64,000 nucleotides of DNA, taken from Tessaracoccus sp. SD287. Its GTDB lineage: Bacteria; Actinomycetota; Actinomycetes; Propionibacteriales; Propionibacteriaceae. Both the position numbers and the translations under genes were made by a program. Positions 1 through 8,199 of the stretch are shown here, in pieces (the first letter of the stretch is position 1; each line of letters starts with the position of its first letter). Below the pieces are notes generated by a model. It worked only from the letters and a program-made list of their open reading frames with translations. It searched no databases and was not told where the DNA came from. The DNA lies in the NCBI RefSeq assembly GCF_017355265.1, contig NZ_JADIJQ010000001.1, positions 1 to 64,000 on the forward strand, read 5' to 3'.

Positions 1-60
1 CTGCGCGCACGCCAGCCCCGAGATGCCGGCTCCCACCACCACGACGTCGAACGAGTTCAT
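1..60 (-). CDS. N-terminus of an FAD/NAD(P)-binding oxidoreductase (cut by window edge)
   Basis: Only the first 20 codons are present, beginning with an ATG whose complement ends at base 60. They read MNSFDVVVVGAGISGLACAQ, a beta strand followed by the Gly-x-Gly-x-x-Gly dinucleotide-binding turn that starts FAD-dependent oxidoreductases of the amine oxidase, protoporphyrinogen oxidase and phytoene desaturase group. The substrate cannot be inferred from this much. The gene runs out of the window to the left and is divergent from the photolyase, with about 115 bases between them. Confidence 0.75.
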   Translation of the reverse strand, partial: MNSFDVVVVGAGISGLACAQ

Positions 61-175
61 GACTGTCCCCCACTGTTGGCCGACGGTTCCACCCCGAACC
101 TAGCCAGCCGAGCAACTCTCGACAAGGTTTTCCGCGGAGCCCGGGGTACCCGTCCCGGCCTCCTAGGCTGTGGCC

Positions 176-1591
176 ATGACCGTGCTGCTGTGGCTCCGCG
201 ACGACCTGCGCACCGCTGACCATGAGGCACTGTCGGCCGCTGTCGAGGACGCCCGCCGCGCGGGCACCGGCGTGCTCGCCCTCTGGATCCGCGAGGAGGG
301 TGCCCTCGACGACCACGGCGCGCCGCTGGGCCCCCGACCCCTGGGCGCGGCGACCCGGTGGTGGTACCACCGCAGCCTGCAGCTGCTGGGCACGCGACTG
401 GACGGGCTGGGGGTGCCGCTGGTCTACGGACGCGGTGACGCGCGTCGGCTGGTGCCGGAGATCGCCCTCGAGCTGGGTGCCTCGTCGGTGCACTGGTCGC
501 GCCGTTATGCCGTGGCGGCCCGCACACTCGACGCCGAGGTGAAGTCGGCCTTGGAGGCCGCCGGGCATGCCCCGAGCAGTCATGCCGGCGCCCTGCTGGT
601 CGAGCCCTGGCAGGTGCAGACCGGCTCGGGTGGCAGTTACCAGGTGTTCACGCCATTTCACAAGGCTGCCTCGCAGCTCGAGGTGGCACCGGCGCTGGAC
701 GTGCCAGACCCGCTGCCCGCACCCACCGATGACCGTCTCGACGGGGCCGTCAAGGCTCTGCACGAGCGCGGAACACTGGTCGGCCTGGACGACCTGGGAC
801 TGCTGGACACCCACCCGGCCTGGTGGCGCGAGACCATTGCCCAGCATTGGCAGCCCGGCGAGGACGCGGCCGAGACGGCGCTGGCAGACCTCGCGCCGCG
901 CATCGACGGCTACACCACCTCACGCGACCTGCTGGCCGACCCGGAGGCGACCAGTCGGCTGTCGCCCCGGCTGCGCTGCGGTGAGGTCTCACCCCGCCAG
1001 CTCATCCACGCCTCGAATGCCTTCACCGAGCTGGCCACCACCGACCGGACGGCCTGGCAACGCCAGCTCTACTGGCGCGAGTTCAGCTGGCACCTGACCT
1101 ACCACCATCCCGACCTGCCCAACGCACCGCTGCGCCGGGAGTACGCCAGCTTCCCGTACAACCCCGATCCCGAGCTGCTGACGGCCTGGCAGCAGGGCCG
1201 CACCGGTCAGGACCTGGTCGATGCCGGCATGCGGCAGCTGTGGCAGACCGGGTGGATGCACAATCGTGCCCGGATGGTGACGGCGTCCTTCCTGACCAAG
1301 AACCTGCTGCAGCCCTGGTGGGAGGGCGAGGCGTGGTTCTGGGACACCCTGGTGGATGCCGACGAGGCCAACAACCCGGTCTCGTGGCAGTGGGTCGCCG
1401 GCTGTGGCGCGGACGCGGCACCCTACTTCCGGGTCTTCAACCCGGCGCTGCAACAGGGCAAGTTCGACCCTGAGGGAGGCTTCGTCGCGCGCTGGGTGGG
1501 CGACGACCACGTCCCGATGGTCGTCGACCTCAAGGAGTCCCGCCAGCAGGCACTGGACGCCTATGCCCTGTTCAAGGCCGACCGATCCTGA
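176..1591 (+). CDS. phr: Deoxyribodipyrimidine photolyase (class I CPD photolyase/cryptochrome family)
   Basis: Light-driven repair of cyclobutane pyrimidine dimers with FADH-; acts on DNA in the cytoplasm. The 471-residue product has the usual length, an N-terminal photolyase domain (about 1-130, opening MTVLLWLRDDLR) and a C-terminal FAD-binding domain. Landmark segments near the C-terminus are TGWMHNRARM, DTLVDADEANN, SWQWVAGCGADAAPYFRVFN and KFDPEG, which match class I photolyases. I chose the ATG at 176 over an in-frame GTG at 170 because a -10-like TAGGCT (164-169) lies six bases upstream, so the mRNA would be leaderless and start at the ATG. The antenna chromophore cannot be told from sequence alone. 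A cryptochrome without repair activity is less likely. Confidence 0.93.
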   Translation: MTVLLWLRDDLRTADHEALSAAVEDARRAGTGVLALWIREEGALDDHGAPLGPRPLGAATRWWYHRSLQLLGTRLDGLGVPLVYGRGDARRLVPEIALELGASSVHWSRRYAVAARTLDAEVKSALEAAGHAPSSHAGALLVEPWQVQTGSGGSYQVFTPFHKAASQLEVAPALDVPDPLPAPTDDRLDGAVKALHERGTLVGLDDLGLLDTHPAWWRETIAQHWQPGEDAAETALADLAPRIDGYTTSRDLLADPEATSRLSPRLRCGEVSPRQLIHASNAFTELATTDRTAWQRQLYWREFSWHLTYHHPDLPNAPLRREYASFPYNPDPELLTAWQQGRTGQDLVDAGMRQLWQTGWMHNRARMVTASFLTKNLLQPWWEGEAWFWDTLVDADEANNPVSWQWVAGCGADAAPYFRVFNPALQQGKFDPEGGFVARWVGDDHVPMVVDLKESRQQALDAYALFKADRS

Positions 1592-1622
1592 GGCCTCTCT
1601 CGCTGCCAGTACTGTGAGCGGC

Positions 1623-2672
1623 ATGCCCGCTCCGCTCCATGACCCCACCAGCCACGGCTTCGCCTCCGACAACATCTCCGGCATCCACCCCGAGGTGCTC
1701 GAGGCGATCGCCGCGGCCAACACGGGCCATGTCCCCAGCTACGGCGCCGACCCCTACACCGCCCGACTCCAGGACGTCATGCGCCAGCACTTCGGCGGCC
1801 GGGCACAGACCTATCCCGTGTTCAACGGCACCGGCGCCAACGTGATGTCACTGGGCCTGCTGACCGAACGCTGGGACGCGGTGCTCTGCGCCCGCACCGC
1901 CCACATCAACTCCGACGAGTGCGGTGCCCCCGAGAAGCTCGCCGGCATCAAACTGGTCACCATCGACACCCCGGACGGCAAGCTCACCCCCGACCTGGTC
2001 GCCCACTACTCGCACGGTCGCGGCGACGAGCACCACGCCCAGGCTTCCGTGGTGAGCATCACCCAGTCCACCGAACTCGGCACCGTCTACTCCCCCGACG
2101 AGGTGCGTGGGCTGGCCGAAGCCGCCCACGACCGTGGGCTGGCGCTGCACATGGACGGCTCCCGACTCGGCAACGCCGCCGCCTCACTGGGCGGCGGGCT
2201 CGGCGATATCACCGCGGCCGCAGGCGTCGACGTGCTCAGCCTGGGCGGCACCAAGAACGGACTGCTGGGCGCCGAGGCCGTCGTGGTGCTCAACCCTGAC
2301 CGGGTGCGTGGGCCGCTGTACCTGCGCAAGCTGCTGGGACAACTGCCCAGCAAGATGCGCTTCACCTCGGCCCAGTTGATTGCCCTGTACGAGGGCGACC
2401 TGTGGCACCGCTCGGCCGCCCACGCCAATGCCATGGCGGCCCGCCTGGCCGAGGGCGTCCGCGGACTGCCGGGGGTGAGGATCACCCGGGACGTCGCCGT
2501 GAACGCCGTGTTCGTCGTGCTGCCCCGACAGGCGGCGGCGCAACTTCGCGAACGATTCTTCTTCTACGACTGGGACGCGGCCTCTGGTGAGGTGCGCTGG
2601 ATGTGCAGTTTCGACACCACCGAGGCCCACGTCGACGACTTCGTGGCCGCCGTCGCCGACGCGATGGCGTAG
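1623..2672 (+). CDS. ltaE: Low-specificity L-threonine aldolase (PLP-dependent)
   Basis: Cleaves L-threonine or L-allo-threonine to glycine and acetaldehyde using pyridoxal phosphate. The 349-residue product is a fold-type I PLP enzyme of the beta-eliminating lyase/threonine aldolase family. The segment LSLGGTKNG carries the expected Schiff-base lysine, and HMDGSRLGNA supplies the conserved aspartate that contacts the PLP pyridine nitrogen. It follows the photolyase by 31 bases on the same strand. A TACTGT box at 1610-1615, seven bases before the ATG, suggests its own leaderless transcript. The length is normal and nothing is missing. Confidence 0.9.
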   Translation: MPAPLHDPTSHGFASDNISGIHPEVLEAIAAANTGHVPSYGADPYTARLQDVMRQHFGGRAQTYPVFNGTGANVMSLGLLTERWDAVLCARTAHINSDECGAPEKLAGIKLVTIDTPDGKLTPDLVAHYSHGRGDEHHAQASVVSITQSTELGTVYSPDEVRGLAEAAHDRGLALHMDGSRLGNAAASLGGGLGDITAAAGVDVLSLGGTKNGLLGAEAVVVLNPDRVRGPLYLRKLLGQLPSKMRFTSAQLIALYEGDLWHRSAAHANAMAARLAEGVRGLPGVRITRDVAVNAVFVVLPRQAAAQLRERFFFYDWDAASGEVRWMCSFDTTEAHVDDFVAAVADAMA

Positions 2673-2679
2673 GGATTCC

Positions 2680-2743
2680 GAACGGGACGCCCGGCAGGGA
2701 GTGGTCGACGATCGTGGCCGGGACCGCCACAGCCGTCCCGTTC
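2680..2743. other. Inverted repeat after ltaE, possible terminator
   Basis: GAACGGGAC (2680-2688) is matched by its exact reverse complement GTCCCGTTC (2735-2743). The arms are 46 bases apart and a T-rich stretch follows (TGTGTTGTG). The position just after the ltaE stop suits a terminator, but the loop is long, so this is weak. Confidence 0.3.
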
Positions 2744-2760
2744 TGTGTTGTGCTGGGGAC

Positions 2761-3216
2761 ATGACCGAGACCAGCACTGTCAGCGCCTCGCGCGAGATTC
2801 CGACCGCCGCCACCGACATCTTCAACCTGTTGTCGAACCCTGTTCGCCACCCGGAGACCGACGGCACCGGTGGGGTCCGCTCCCTCGACCAGGGTGATCG
2901 GATCAAGGCGGTGGGCGACACGTTCCGGATGAACATGACCAATGACGAGGGCGACTACCAGACCGACAATGAGGTCTTTGCCTTCGTCGAGAACCGCGTC
3001 ATCGGGTGGCAGAACCTGCGCAACGTCACCAATGGGGTGCAGGTGGGCGCCAAGTGGCTCTGGGAGCTGGAGCCCCTGGACGCGGGCACCACCAATGTCA
3101 CCCTCACCTACGACCCGACCGAGATTGACGACCCGGCGGTGCGCTCGCTGGCCAAGAACTACGACGCCTCAGCGCTGGAGTCGTCCCTGGCGGGCCTGGC
3201 CGCGACCCTGGCCTGA
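2761..3216 (+). CDS. SRPBCC-family (START/Bet v 1-like) protein
   Basis: A 151-residue protein of the polyketide cyclase/SRPBCC superfamily, a helix-grip fold that binds small hydrophobic ligands. Visible family features are the opening SASREIPTAATDIFNLLSNP (a membrane-lipid-transfer style first strand and helix), the central VIGWQN strand, and a long C-terminal helix (LAKNYDASALESSLAGLAATL). No catalytic residue set can be assigned and the ligand is unknown. Its last 58 bases overlap the 3' end of the convergent PAP2 gene. The start is the first ATG with full domain coverage. Confidence 0.8.
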   Translation: MTETSTVSASREIPTAATDIFNLLSNPVRHPETDGTGGVRSLDQGDRIKAVGDTFRMNMTNDEGDYQTDNEVFAFVENRVIGWQNLRNVTNGVQVGAKWLWELEPLDAGTTNVTLTYDPTEIDDPAVRSLAKNYDASALESSLAGLAATLA

Positions 3217-4085
3217 ATCGACGCCTGCGCGTCCGACCCGTCCATGGCGACGACCCGTGTGGTCGCGCTCAGGTACAGCCGATGGGCCGTGATGACCGCC
3301 GCCAACCACCCCGCGCCGAGCGCCCAGGCAGCCAGCACGTCGGTGAACCAGTGGTGCCCCAGGAAGACCCGGCTGACCCCGATCGTGAACGCGAACAGCG
3401 TCGCCACCAGCACGGTCAGCACCCTGGAGAACCGCCGGTGCTGCCGGAGCACCAGCAGGTAGGCGACGACGCCGGCGATCACGGTGGCATTGAGCGTGTG
3501 ACCCGACGGGAAGGACGCCGAGTGCTCATAGGGCGGCACCGCGTCGGCGAGCGAGGGTCGGGCGCGACCCAGCAACTGCTTGCCGGCGATCGTCATCAGC
3601 AAGGATCCGGCGCCGGCGGCAGTGATGAGGATCACGGGTGTCCAGGAGCGACGGATCAGGGCCAGGGCCGCCATGGTCGCTGCTGCCAGGATCGGCATGA
3701 TCACCACGCCCCCGATGTTGGTGTAGTCGGTGGCCAGTTCGTCCAGCGCCGGGGACCGCAGCCGCAGCATCATCCTCAGCAGCGGATGGTCCAGCCGGGC
3801 CACCCCGTCGGCCTCCACGACCGACTCGTAGACCTCGGAGGCCAACCACGTCATCATCGTCGCCGTGCCGGCACCAAGGGCCAGGATCAGCACCAGGGTC
3901 TTCTTCAGCCCGAGGGCCAGACCGGTCCGTTCCACGATGTCGACCAGCCACTGTCCCAGCCGGGTGTTCCAGCGGGTCAGGTCGCGCCCACCCACCTGGG
4001 TGTCGACGCGCACCTCCCCGACGGTCCCCTTCTCGGCGGTGCCGTCGTCGACGTCCCCGACGTCACTGGGATGTGGCTTGTCCAT
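3159..4085 (-). CDS. PAP2-family membrane phosphatase
   Basis: Integral membrane phosphatase of the type 2 phosphatidic acid phosphatase superfamily, 308 residues. The three signature blocks are in order: KQLLGRARP (K-x6-RP), PSGH, and SRVFLGHHWFTDVL (SR-x5-H-x3-D). These supply the phosphohistidine nucleophile and its partners. About six hydrophobic segments are visible, preceded by a polar cytoplasmic N-terminus of about 60 residues. Likely substrates are lipid phosphates such as undecaprenyl pyrophosphate or phosphatidate; sequence does not decide. Its C-terminal tail overlaps the end of the SRPBCC gene in the opposite direction. A TAGGCT box overlaps the stop of the upstream PAS-ferredoxin gene and may be its promoter. 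Confidence 0.88.
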   Translation of the reverse strand: MDKPHPSDVGDVDDGTAEKGTVGEVRVDTQVGGRDLTRWNTRLGQWLVDIVERTGLALGLKKTLVLILALGAGTATMMTWLASEVYESVVEADGVARLDHPLLRMMLRLRSPALDELATDYTNIGGVVIMPILAAATMAALALIRRSWTPVILITAAGAGSLLMTIAGKQLLGRARPSLADAVPPYEHSASFPSGHTLNATVIAGVVAYLLVLRQHRRFSRVLTVLVATLFAFTIGVSRVFLGHHWFTDVLAAWALGAGWLAAVITAHRLYLSATTRVVAMDGSDAQASIQARVAARPARDDSSAEAS

Positions 4086-4119
4086 GGTCGGCCCCGCTCT
4101 GTTGGCTATGTCCGAGAGG

Positions 4120-4878
4120 TCAGCCTAGGTCGCGACGCCCCTCCACCGCCGGTTCCGGAGCATCCATGACATCCGATCGGCGAGGGTCGGTACCGACGGC
4201 GCTGCCGTGCTCCACGATCTGCAGGGCCCCGGTCGGGCAGGTGCCGACCACCCGCCGCAACTCGTCGGCCTCCCCCGCGGTATCGGCCACCGAGGGATTG
4301 ACCCAGGGCCGCCGGGAGGTGTCGAACACCGAGGGCATCCCCCCGGTGCAGTTGCCCGAATGGATGCACAGGCTGCCGTCGAAGGTCACGTCCACGATCG
4401 GCCCCGTGTACAGCTTGCGGGTCTTCTCGTCGCGGGGGTCGGCGGGTTTGTCCGGCTTGCTGGCTGCCCGGGCCACGGCCACCGCACCGACGGCGGCACC
4501 GGACGCGTCGTTGACCACGGCGAAGGTCATCTCGACGTAGGCGGGCTCACCGCTCAGCGTCAACGCCCTGGTCAGCCGCGCCCTGCCGTCCGAGGCGAGG
4601 TGCCCCGACTCCATGGCGGCGGTGAAGCCGTGGTCGTGGCCGCTGCGGAACTTCTCGGGGATGATCAGGTCGACCGACTGCCCCAGCGCCGCTTCGGGAG
4701 CCCAGCCGAAGATCTCGACGCACTTCTGGTTCCAGACCCGGATGATGCCCTGCCGGTCGATCGCGATGATCGCGTCGCCGGCCTGGTTGGTGGTCTCGGC
4801 CAGCAGCACGTCGTGCCCGGTGACTCCTGTGTCCAACATGCCCCCATGGTGCCCGGGCGGTGGTGGAGAAACCAGCAT
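4120..4878 (-). CDS. PAS domain fused to a divergent mono-cluster ferredoxin domain (Fer4_19 type)
   Basis: A 252-residue soluble fusion. Residues about 28-135 form a PAS domain (DAIIAIDRQGIIRVWN, EIFGWAPEAALGQSVDLIIP, a PAC-like end). Residues about 160-222 are a divergent Fe-S mono-cluster domain with Cys171, Cys177 (CIHSGNC) and Cys214 (GTCPTGAL), typical of the Fer4_19 family. PAS domains sense ligands or redox state; the ferredoxin domain moves single electrons. The ATG overlaps the stop of the P450 gene as TGATG, so the two are translationally coupled. This supports the first start over the internal ATG at 4839 and suggests a role with the P450. The combination is unusual and its task (electron supply or sensing) is not known. 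Confidence 0.82.
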   Translation of the reverse strand: MLVSPPPPGHHGGMLDTGVTGHDVLLAETTNQAGDAIIAIDRQGIIRVWNQKCVEIFGWAPEAALGQSVDLIIPEKFRSGHDHGFTAAMESGHLASDGRARLTRALTLSGEPAYVEMTFAVVNDASGAAVGAVAVARAASKPDKPADPRDEKTRKLYTGPIVDVTFDGSLCIHSGNCTGGMPSVFDTSRRPWVNPSVADTAGEADELRRVVGTCPTGALQIVEHGSAVGTDPRRSDVMDAPEPAVEGRRDLG

Positions 4879-6182
4879 CAGCCGCCGTTCGACACGATGC
4901 CGCTACCGCGCGGCTCCTTGGAGACGATGCCGCCGCTGCGCGGCTTGGTCGGCATCTGCGACAAGTCCACGTCCAGCCCCTCGGGGTGGATCGTCACCCC
5001 GGGCTCGCACAGGGCCGCGATCATCGTCGCCAGCGAACTGATCGCAATCTTCTCTCCCGGGCAGCGGTGGCCCGTGTGCACGTCGCCGCCACCGTGCGGG
5101 ATGAAGGCCTCCAGCGACTCGTAGTCGTCGACCCCCAGGAAGCGGCCCGGGTCGAAGTCACCAGCCCGCTCCCACTCCTGGGGGTCGACATCGGTGCCCA
5201 GGACGTCGATGAGGACCCGCTCCCCCTCATGCACCTGGTGTCCGTCGACCTCGAAGTCGGTGCGGGCGAAGGACGGGAGCATGGGCACGAACGGGTAGAA
5301 ACGGCGCACCTCCTGGGCGAACGCAGTGGCCTTGGGTCCGTCGACCAGCGTGCCCCGGTCACCGGTCTCGGCACGGATCTCGTCGCGCCACACCGGGTGG
5401 TCGTGCAATGCCTTGGCGGCGAAGGCGGCGAAGCGTGCCACCGCGATGTGCGGACGAAACGTGTTCTGCATTTCGATGCCGGCCAGCTTCGGGTCCAGCA
5501 ACTCGCCGTTCTCGCGATGATTCGCCCACTCGTACAGCGAGGTCCCCGGTGCCGCGGTGCGGGTGCCGGCCCGCTGCTCACGGATCACCGTGGCGCACCA
5601 GCGGTCGGTGCGACGCCGGTTCACCCACGAGACCAGGTGGTCGGCGTTGAGGTGGGCAAAGCCCTCGACGATCTCGCCCAGGCGTCGAGCCTGCACGTCC
5701 AGGTCCGCGTCGCGCCCCTCAATGCCGGCCCAGCGCATGCTGGCCCGGCCGTAGGCGATCACCGCCGAGTCGTAGACGCTGTCGGGGTGCTTCGTCCAGC
5801 GCTGGACGGCTTCACGGACTTCGGCCTCGACCATCGGCTTGATCCTGGCCACCTGCTCGTCGTCGTAGCAGACCCTGACGAAGGTCTGCTTGCGCAGCCG
5901 GTGGGCCTGGTCGTCCAGCGTGTGCACCGACTCGTTGCCGAACAGCGATCCCTGGATGGGGGTCGGCATGGCACCGGCCCGCTTGACCTTGGACTCGTCG
6001 TAGAAGATGCGCACCCCGGCAGCACCGCGCAGGACGGTGGCCGGTCGGCCCAGCAGCCGCACCGCCAGCGGACGGGCGTCGTCGTCGCCATGGCGTTCCC
6101 GACGCAGTTTCGAGGTGAAACGGTAGCCGTCGCGCAAGAAACGCAGCGAGTCGTCGTGGAGCGGACAGCCGGTGCCAGTCAT
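4878..6182 (-). CDS. CYP152-family cytochrome P450 (fatty-acid peroxygenase, OleT-like)
   Basis: A 434-residue haem-thiolate enzyme of the H2O2-using CYP152 family, which hydroxylates or decarboxylates fatty acids. The haem ligand is Cys374 in HGGG-DVHTGHRCPGE. The I-helix has TFRPHIAVARF with Arg243-Pro244 in place of the usual acid-alcohol pair; in this family that arginine binds the substrate carboxylate. His87 in LFGNESVHTLDD aligns with His85 of OleT, the position that is Gln in the hydroxylase BS-beta. I chose the ATG at 6182 because the reading frame upstream lacks homology and contains the repeat array. A TATGGT box at 6234-6239 could be its -10. The C-terminus carries an imperfect duplication (KPRSGGIVS/KEPRGSGIVS). 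It is coupled to the PAS-ferredoxin gene by TGATG. Confidence 0.9.
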   Translation of the reverse strand: MTGTGCPLHDDSLRFLRDGYRFTSKLRRERHGDDDARPLAVRLLGRPATVLRGAAGVRIFYDESKVKRAGAMPTPIQGSLFGNESVHTLDDQAHRLRKQTFVRVCYDDEQVARIKPMVEAEVREAVQRWTKHPDSVYDSAVIAYGRASMRWAGIEGRDADLDVQARRLGEIVEGFAHLNADHLVSWVNRRRTDRWCATVIREQRAGTRTAAPGTSLYEWANHRENGELLDPKLAGIEMQNTFRPHIAVARFAAFAAKALHDHPVWRDEIRAETGDRGTLVDGPKATAFAQEVRRFYPFVPMLPSFARTDFEVDGHQVHEGERVLIDVLGTDVDPQEWERAGDFDPGRFLGVDDYESLEAFIPHGGGDVHTGHRCPGEKIAISSLATMIAALCEPGVTIHPEGLDVDLSQMPTKPRSGGIVSKEPRGSGIVSNGG

Positions 6183-6291
6183 GGAAATCTCGTCCTCGGT
6201 CAGCGTGCGGTGCAGGGATGTCGTGCCCTTTCCACCATAGGCGCAGACCGTACGGCCCGTGCCGGACGCCGACAACGCACCAGTCGGACCC

Positions 6292-6398
6292 GGATTACCC
6301 GGGCTCCGCTGATTTACCCGACGTCCTTCCCGGGTAGATCGGACCAGCCCGGGTAGATCGGACCAGGCCGGGTAGACCGGACCAGCCCGGATCAGCCT
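6292..6398. repeat. Periodic array of 10-bp half-sites with about 19-bp spacing
   Basis: Three near-identical 19-bp units (CGGGTAGATCGGACCAGCC type) lie head to tail at 6331-6349, 6350-6368 and 6369-6387, with a decayed fourth at 6388. On the other side the same core appears inverted at 6292-6301 (GGATTACCCG) and 6311-6320 (GATTTACCCG), again 19 bases apart. The array fills the gap between the glycosidase stop and the P450 promoter. The regular pitch (just under two helical turns) and the switch of orientation look like operator sites for a cooperative regulator of the P450 gene. No regulator gene is adjacent. Confidence 0.7.
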
Positions 6399-7567
6399 GC
6401 CGACCAGGTGAAGGTTTCCCCGCCGTCGACCTGCACCCGGGCACTGGCCACGGGGGCCAGCCGAATCTCGACCTCGAGTCGCTCCCCCGGGCCACCCACG
6501 CATTCATAGGTGATCCACTCGTTCTCCTTGTCCAGCACGCCCACCCGCGCCCGGGTCAGCCACGAGTGGCGGCGGCGCAGTCCGATCAGGTCCTGGTGCA
6601 GATCGAACAACCACCGCCCCACCCCCGCCAGTTCGGAGGGGTCGGCCGGCAGCTCGGGTCGCAGCGGATCATCGGCCCGGAACCCCTCGGTCTTGGTTCC
6701 CCTGAAGCCCTGCTCGTCGCCGTAGTAGATGCTGGGCATGCCGGGCAGGGTGAGCAGCAGCACCGCCGCCAATGCGGCGCCGTCGTCGCCGACCAGGCTG
6801 GCGATGCGGTCCACGTCGTGGTTGCCGACAAAGGTGTTCAGCACGTGCTCGCGGGAAAAGGCGTCGTGGCGTTCCAGCGTCCAGGCCAGTTCCCAGAAGT
6901 TGGCGTCGTGCAGGGAGCTCCAGATGGCCTTCCACAACTCGTACTGGGTGAGCGAGTCCAGGCTCGTCTCGCTCAGGATTTGGTCGTACTCGCCGTGGAT
7001 CACCTCGCCCAGGAAGACGGCGTCGGGGAACTCGGCACGCACCCGCGGCAGCACAGCCTGCCAGAACTCGGCCGGCACGGCGTAGGCCACGTCCAGGCGC
7101 CAGCCGACGATGCCGCGCCTCAGCCAGTGCGTCATCACCTCCACCACCAGGTCGACCACCGCCGGGTTGGCGTGGTCCAACTCGGTCAACGACTCGTGCC
7201 CCTCCCACGCCGCCGAGGTGCCCAGCGACGCCGCCAGCCGGTGCTCTCGACCGACATGGTTGAACACCCCGTCGAGCATGACCATCAGGCCGCGGTCACG
7301 CGCCGCCGCCACCAGGTGGTCGAAGTCGCCGTCATCCCCCAGCCGGGGGTCGATGCGGAAGTAGTCCAGGGTGTCGTACCCGTGGCTGGCGGACGCGAAA
7401 ATGGGTGCCAGCAGCAACCCCGAGCAGCCCAGGTCAATGGCGTAGTCGAGCCACGCCTCCAGTCGTCGCAGCCGGTGGTGCTCACCGGGTTCGTCGGGGT
7501 CATGGATGGGTGCCCCAACGGCACCGAGTGGGTAGACATGCCACCAGATGGCGTGGTCAATCAGCAT
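6392..7567 (-). CDS. GH13 alpha-amylase family glycosidase
   Basis: A 391-residue (beta/alpha)8 glycoside hydrolase of family 13. Conserved blocks are DGVFNHVG (region I), GWRLDVAYAVP with the nucleophile Asp (region II), VFLGEVIHGEYD with the acid/base Glu (region III) and FVGNHDVDRI (region IV). There is no signal peptide, so it should be cytoplasmic and act on alpha-glucans or oligosaccharides from glycogen or maltose metabolism. It is shorter than most amylases and carries only a small C-terminal beta domain. A TAGCGT box lies six bases upstream of the ATG, suggesting a leaderless transcript. Substrate (trehalose, maltose, dextrin) cannot be assigned. Confidence 0.9.
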   Translation of the reverse strand: MLIDHAIWWHVYPLGAVGAPIHDPDEPGEHHRLRRLEAWLDYAIDLGCSGLLLAPIFASASHGYDTLDYFRIDPRLGDDGDFDHLVAAARDRGLMVMLDGVFNHVGREHRLAASLGTSAAWEGHESLTELDHANPAVVDLVVEVMTHWLRRGIVGWRLDVAYAVPAEFWQAVLPRVRAEFPDAVFLGEVIHGEYDQILSETSLDSLTQYELWKAIWSSLHDANFWELAWTLERHDAFSREHVLNTFVGNHDVDRIASLVGDDGAALAAVLLLTLPGMPSIYYGDEQGFRGTKTEGFRADDPLRPELPADPSELAGVGRWLFDLHQDLIGLRRRHSWLTRARVGVLDKENEWITYECVGGPGERLEVEIRLAPVASARVQVDGGETFTWSAG

Positions 7568-7656
7568 GCCCCGACGCTAACCCACCCATCGGCACCCCCG
7601 CGGCGGGCATCGACGTAATGCCCCACCGTCTGACGCTGACGTGCAAGGCTGAGGTC

Positions 7657-7998
7657 ATGACTGAGGACCCGAATGAACTGTCCCGCGAGGACGCCGAACT
7701 GCTGGAACAGGCCGAACAGCAGGTGAACCCCACGTCCTCCGAGGTCACCACTGAGGACCTGTCGTCCGATGACCTGCTGGCCAACGAGGTCGCGCCGGCA
7801 GACCTCGAACAGGACCGCTCCGGAATCCGTGACTTCCAGGCAGATCTGGCCCAGCCGGAGCGCCGTGACTCGATCGAGGAGCGCCTTGACCAGGAGGAGC
7901 CCGACCCCGATTCCGACATCGTCCCCACCAGTGACCAACTCGAGGACGAGCTGCCGGGGGACGAAGAGGACCTGCCCCTGCTGAACGACGAGGACTGA
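7657..7998 (+). CDS. Highly acidic small protein, related to the next small gene
   Basis: A 113-residue soluble protein very rich in Asp and Glu, with no cysteine, no membrane segment and no domain I recognise. It begins MTEDPNE and ends DEEDLPLLNDED. The 48-residue protein at 8183-8329 begins MTENPN and ends DEEELPLMPEED, and the two genes share an almost identical 5' leader. They therefore appear to be duplicated, with the shorter lacking the middle. Shine-Dalgarno-like AAGG and GAGG precede the ATG. Composition suggests an intrinsically disordered protein; a role in binding cations or basic partners is only a guess. Confidence 0.75.
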   Translation: MTEDPNELSREDAELLEQAEQQVNPTSSEVTTEDLSSDDLLANEVAPADLEQDRSGIRDFQADLAQPERRDSIEERLDQEEPDPDSDIVPTSDQLEDELPGDEEDLPLLNDED

Positions 7999-8075
7999 CG
8001 TCCCCCAGGACTGATGCCTAGGTCCCCCGACCCCACTGGTTGTCTGGTCGCCGTGGACGTGGCACTAGCCGAGGG

Positions 8076-8110
8076 CGCCTGCCACAGTGGCCAAGCCACC
8101 ACGGCAGGCG
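8076..8110. other. Stable hairpin between the two acidic-protein genes
   Basis: CGCCTGCC (8076-8083) pairs with GGCAGGCG (8103-8110), and inside it GTGG (8087-8090) pairs with CCAC (8096-8099) around a five-base loop, leaving a symmetric 3x3 internal loop. There is no T-tract, so it is either a weak terminator for the first gene or a structured leader for the second. Confidence 0.5.
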
Positions 8111-8155
8111 GAGACGGCCACCGTGGCACCGAGGATCCGCAAAATGCCACGCTGG

Positions 8156-8199
8156 CTGACGCGGGCGTGCAAGGCTGAGGTCATGACTGAGAACCCGAA
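8156..8199 (+). repeat. Second copy of a 44-bp leader/start duplication (first copy 7630-7673)
   Basis: Bases 8156-8199 match 7630-7673 at 41 of 44 positions. In each copy the ATG of an acidic small-protein gene lies 27 bases into the block, so the repeat covers the ribosome-binding region and first codons. It shows that the two genes arose by duplication and that their translation start regions are conserved. Confidence 0.85.
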
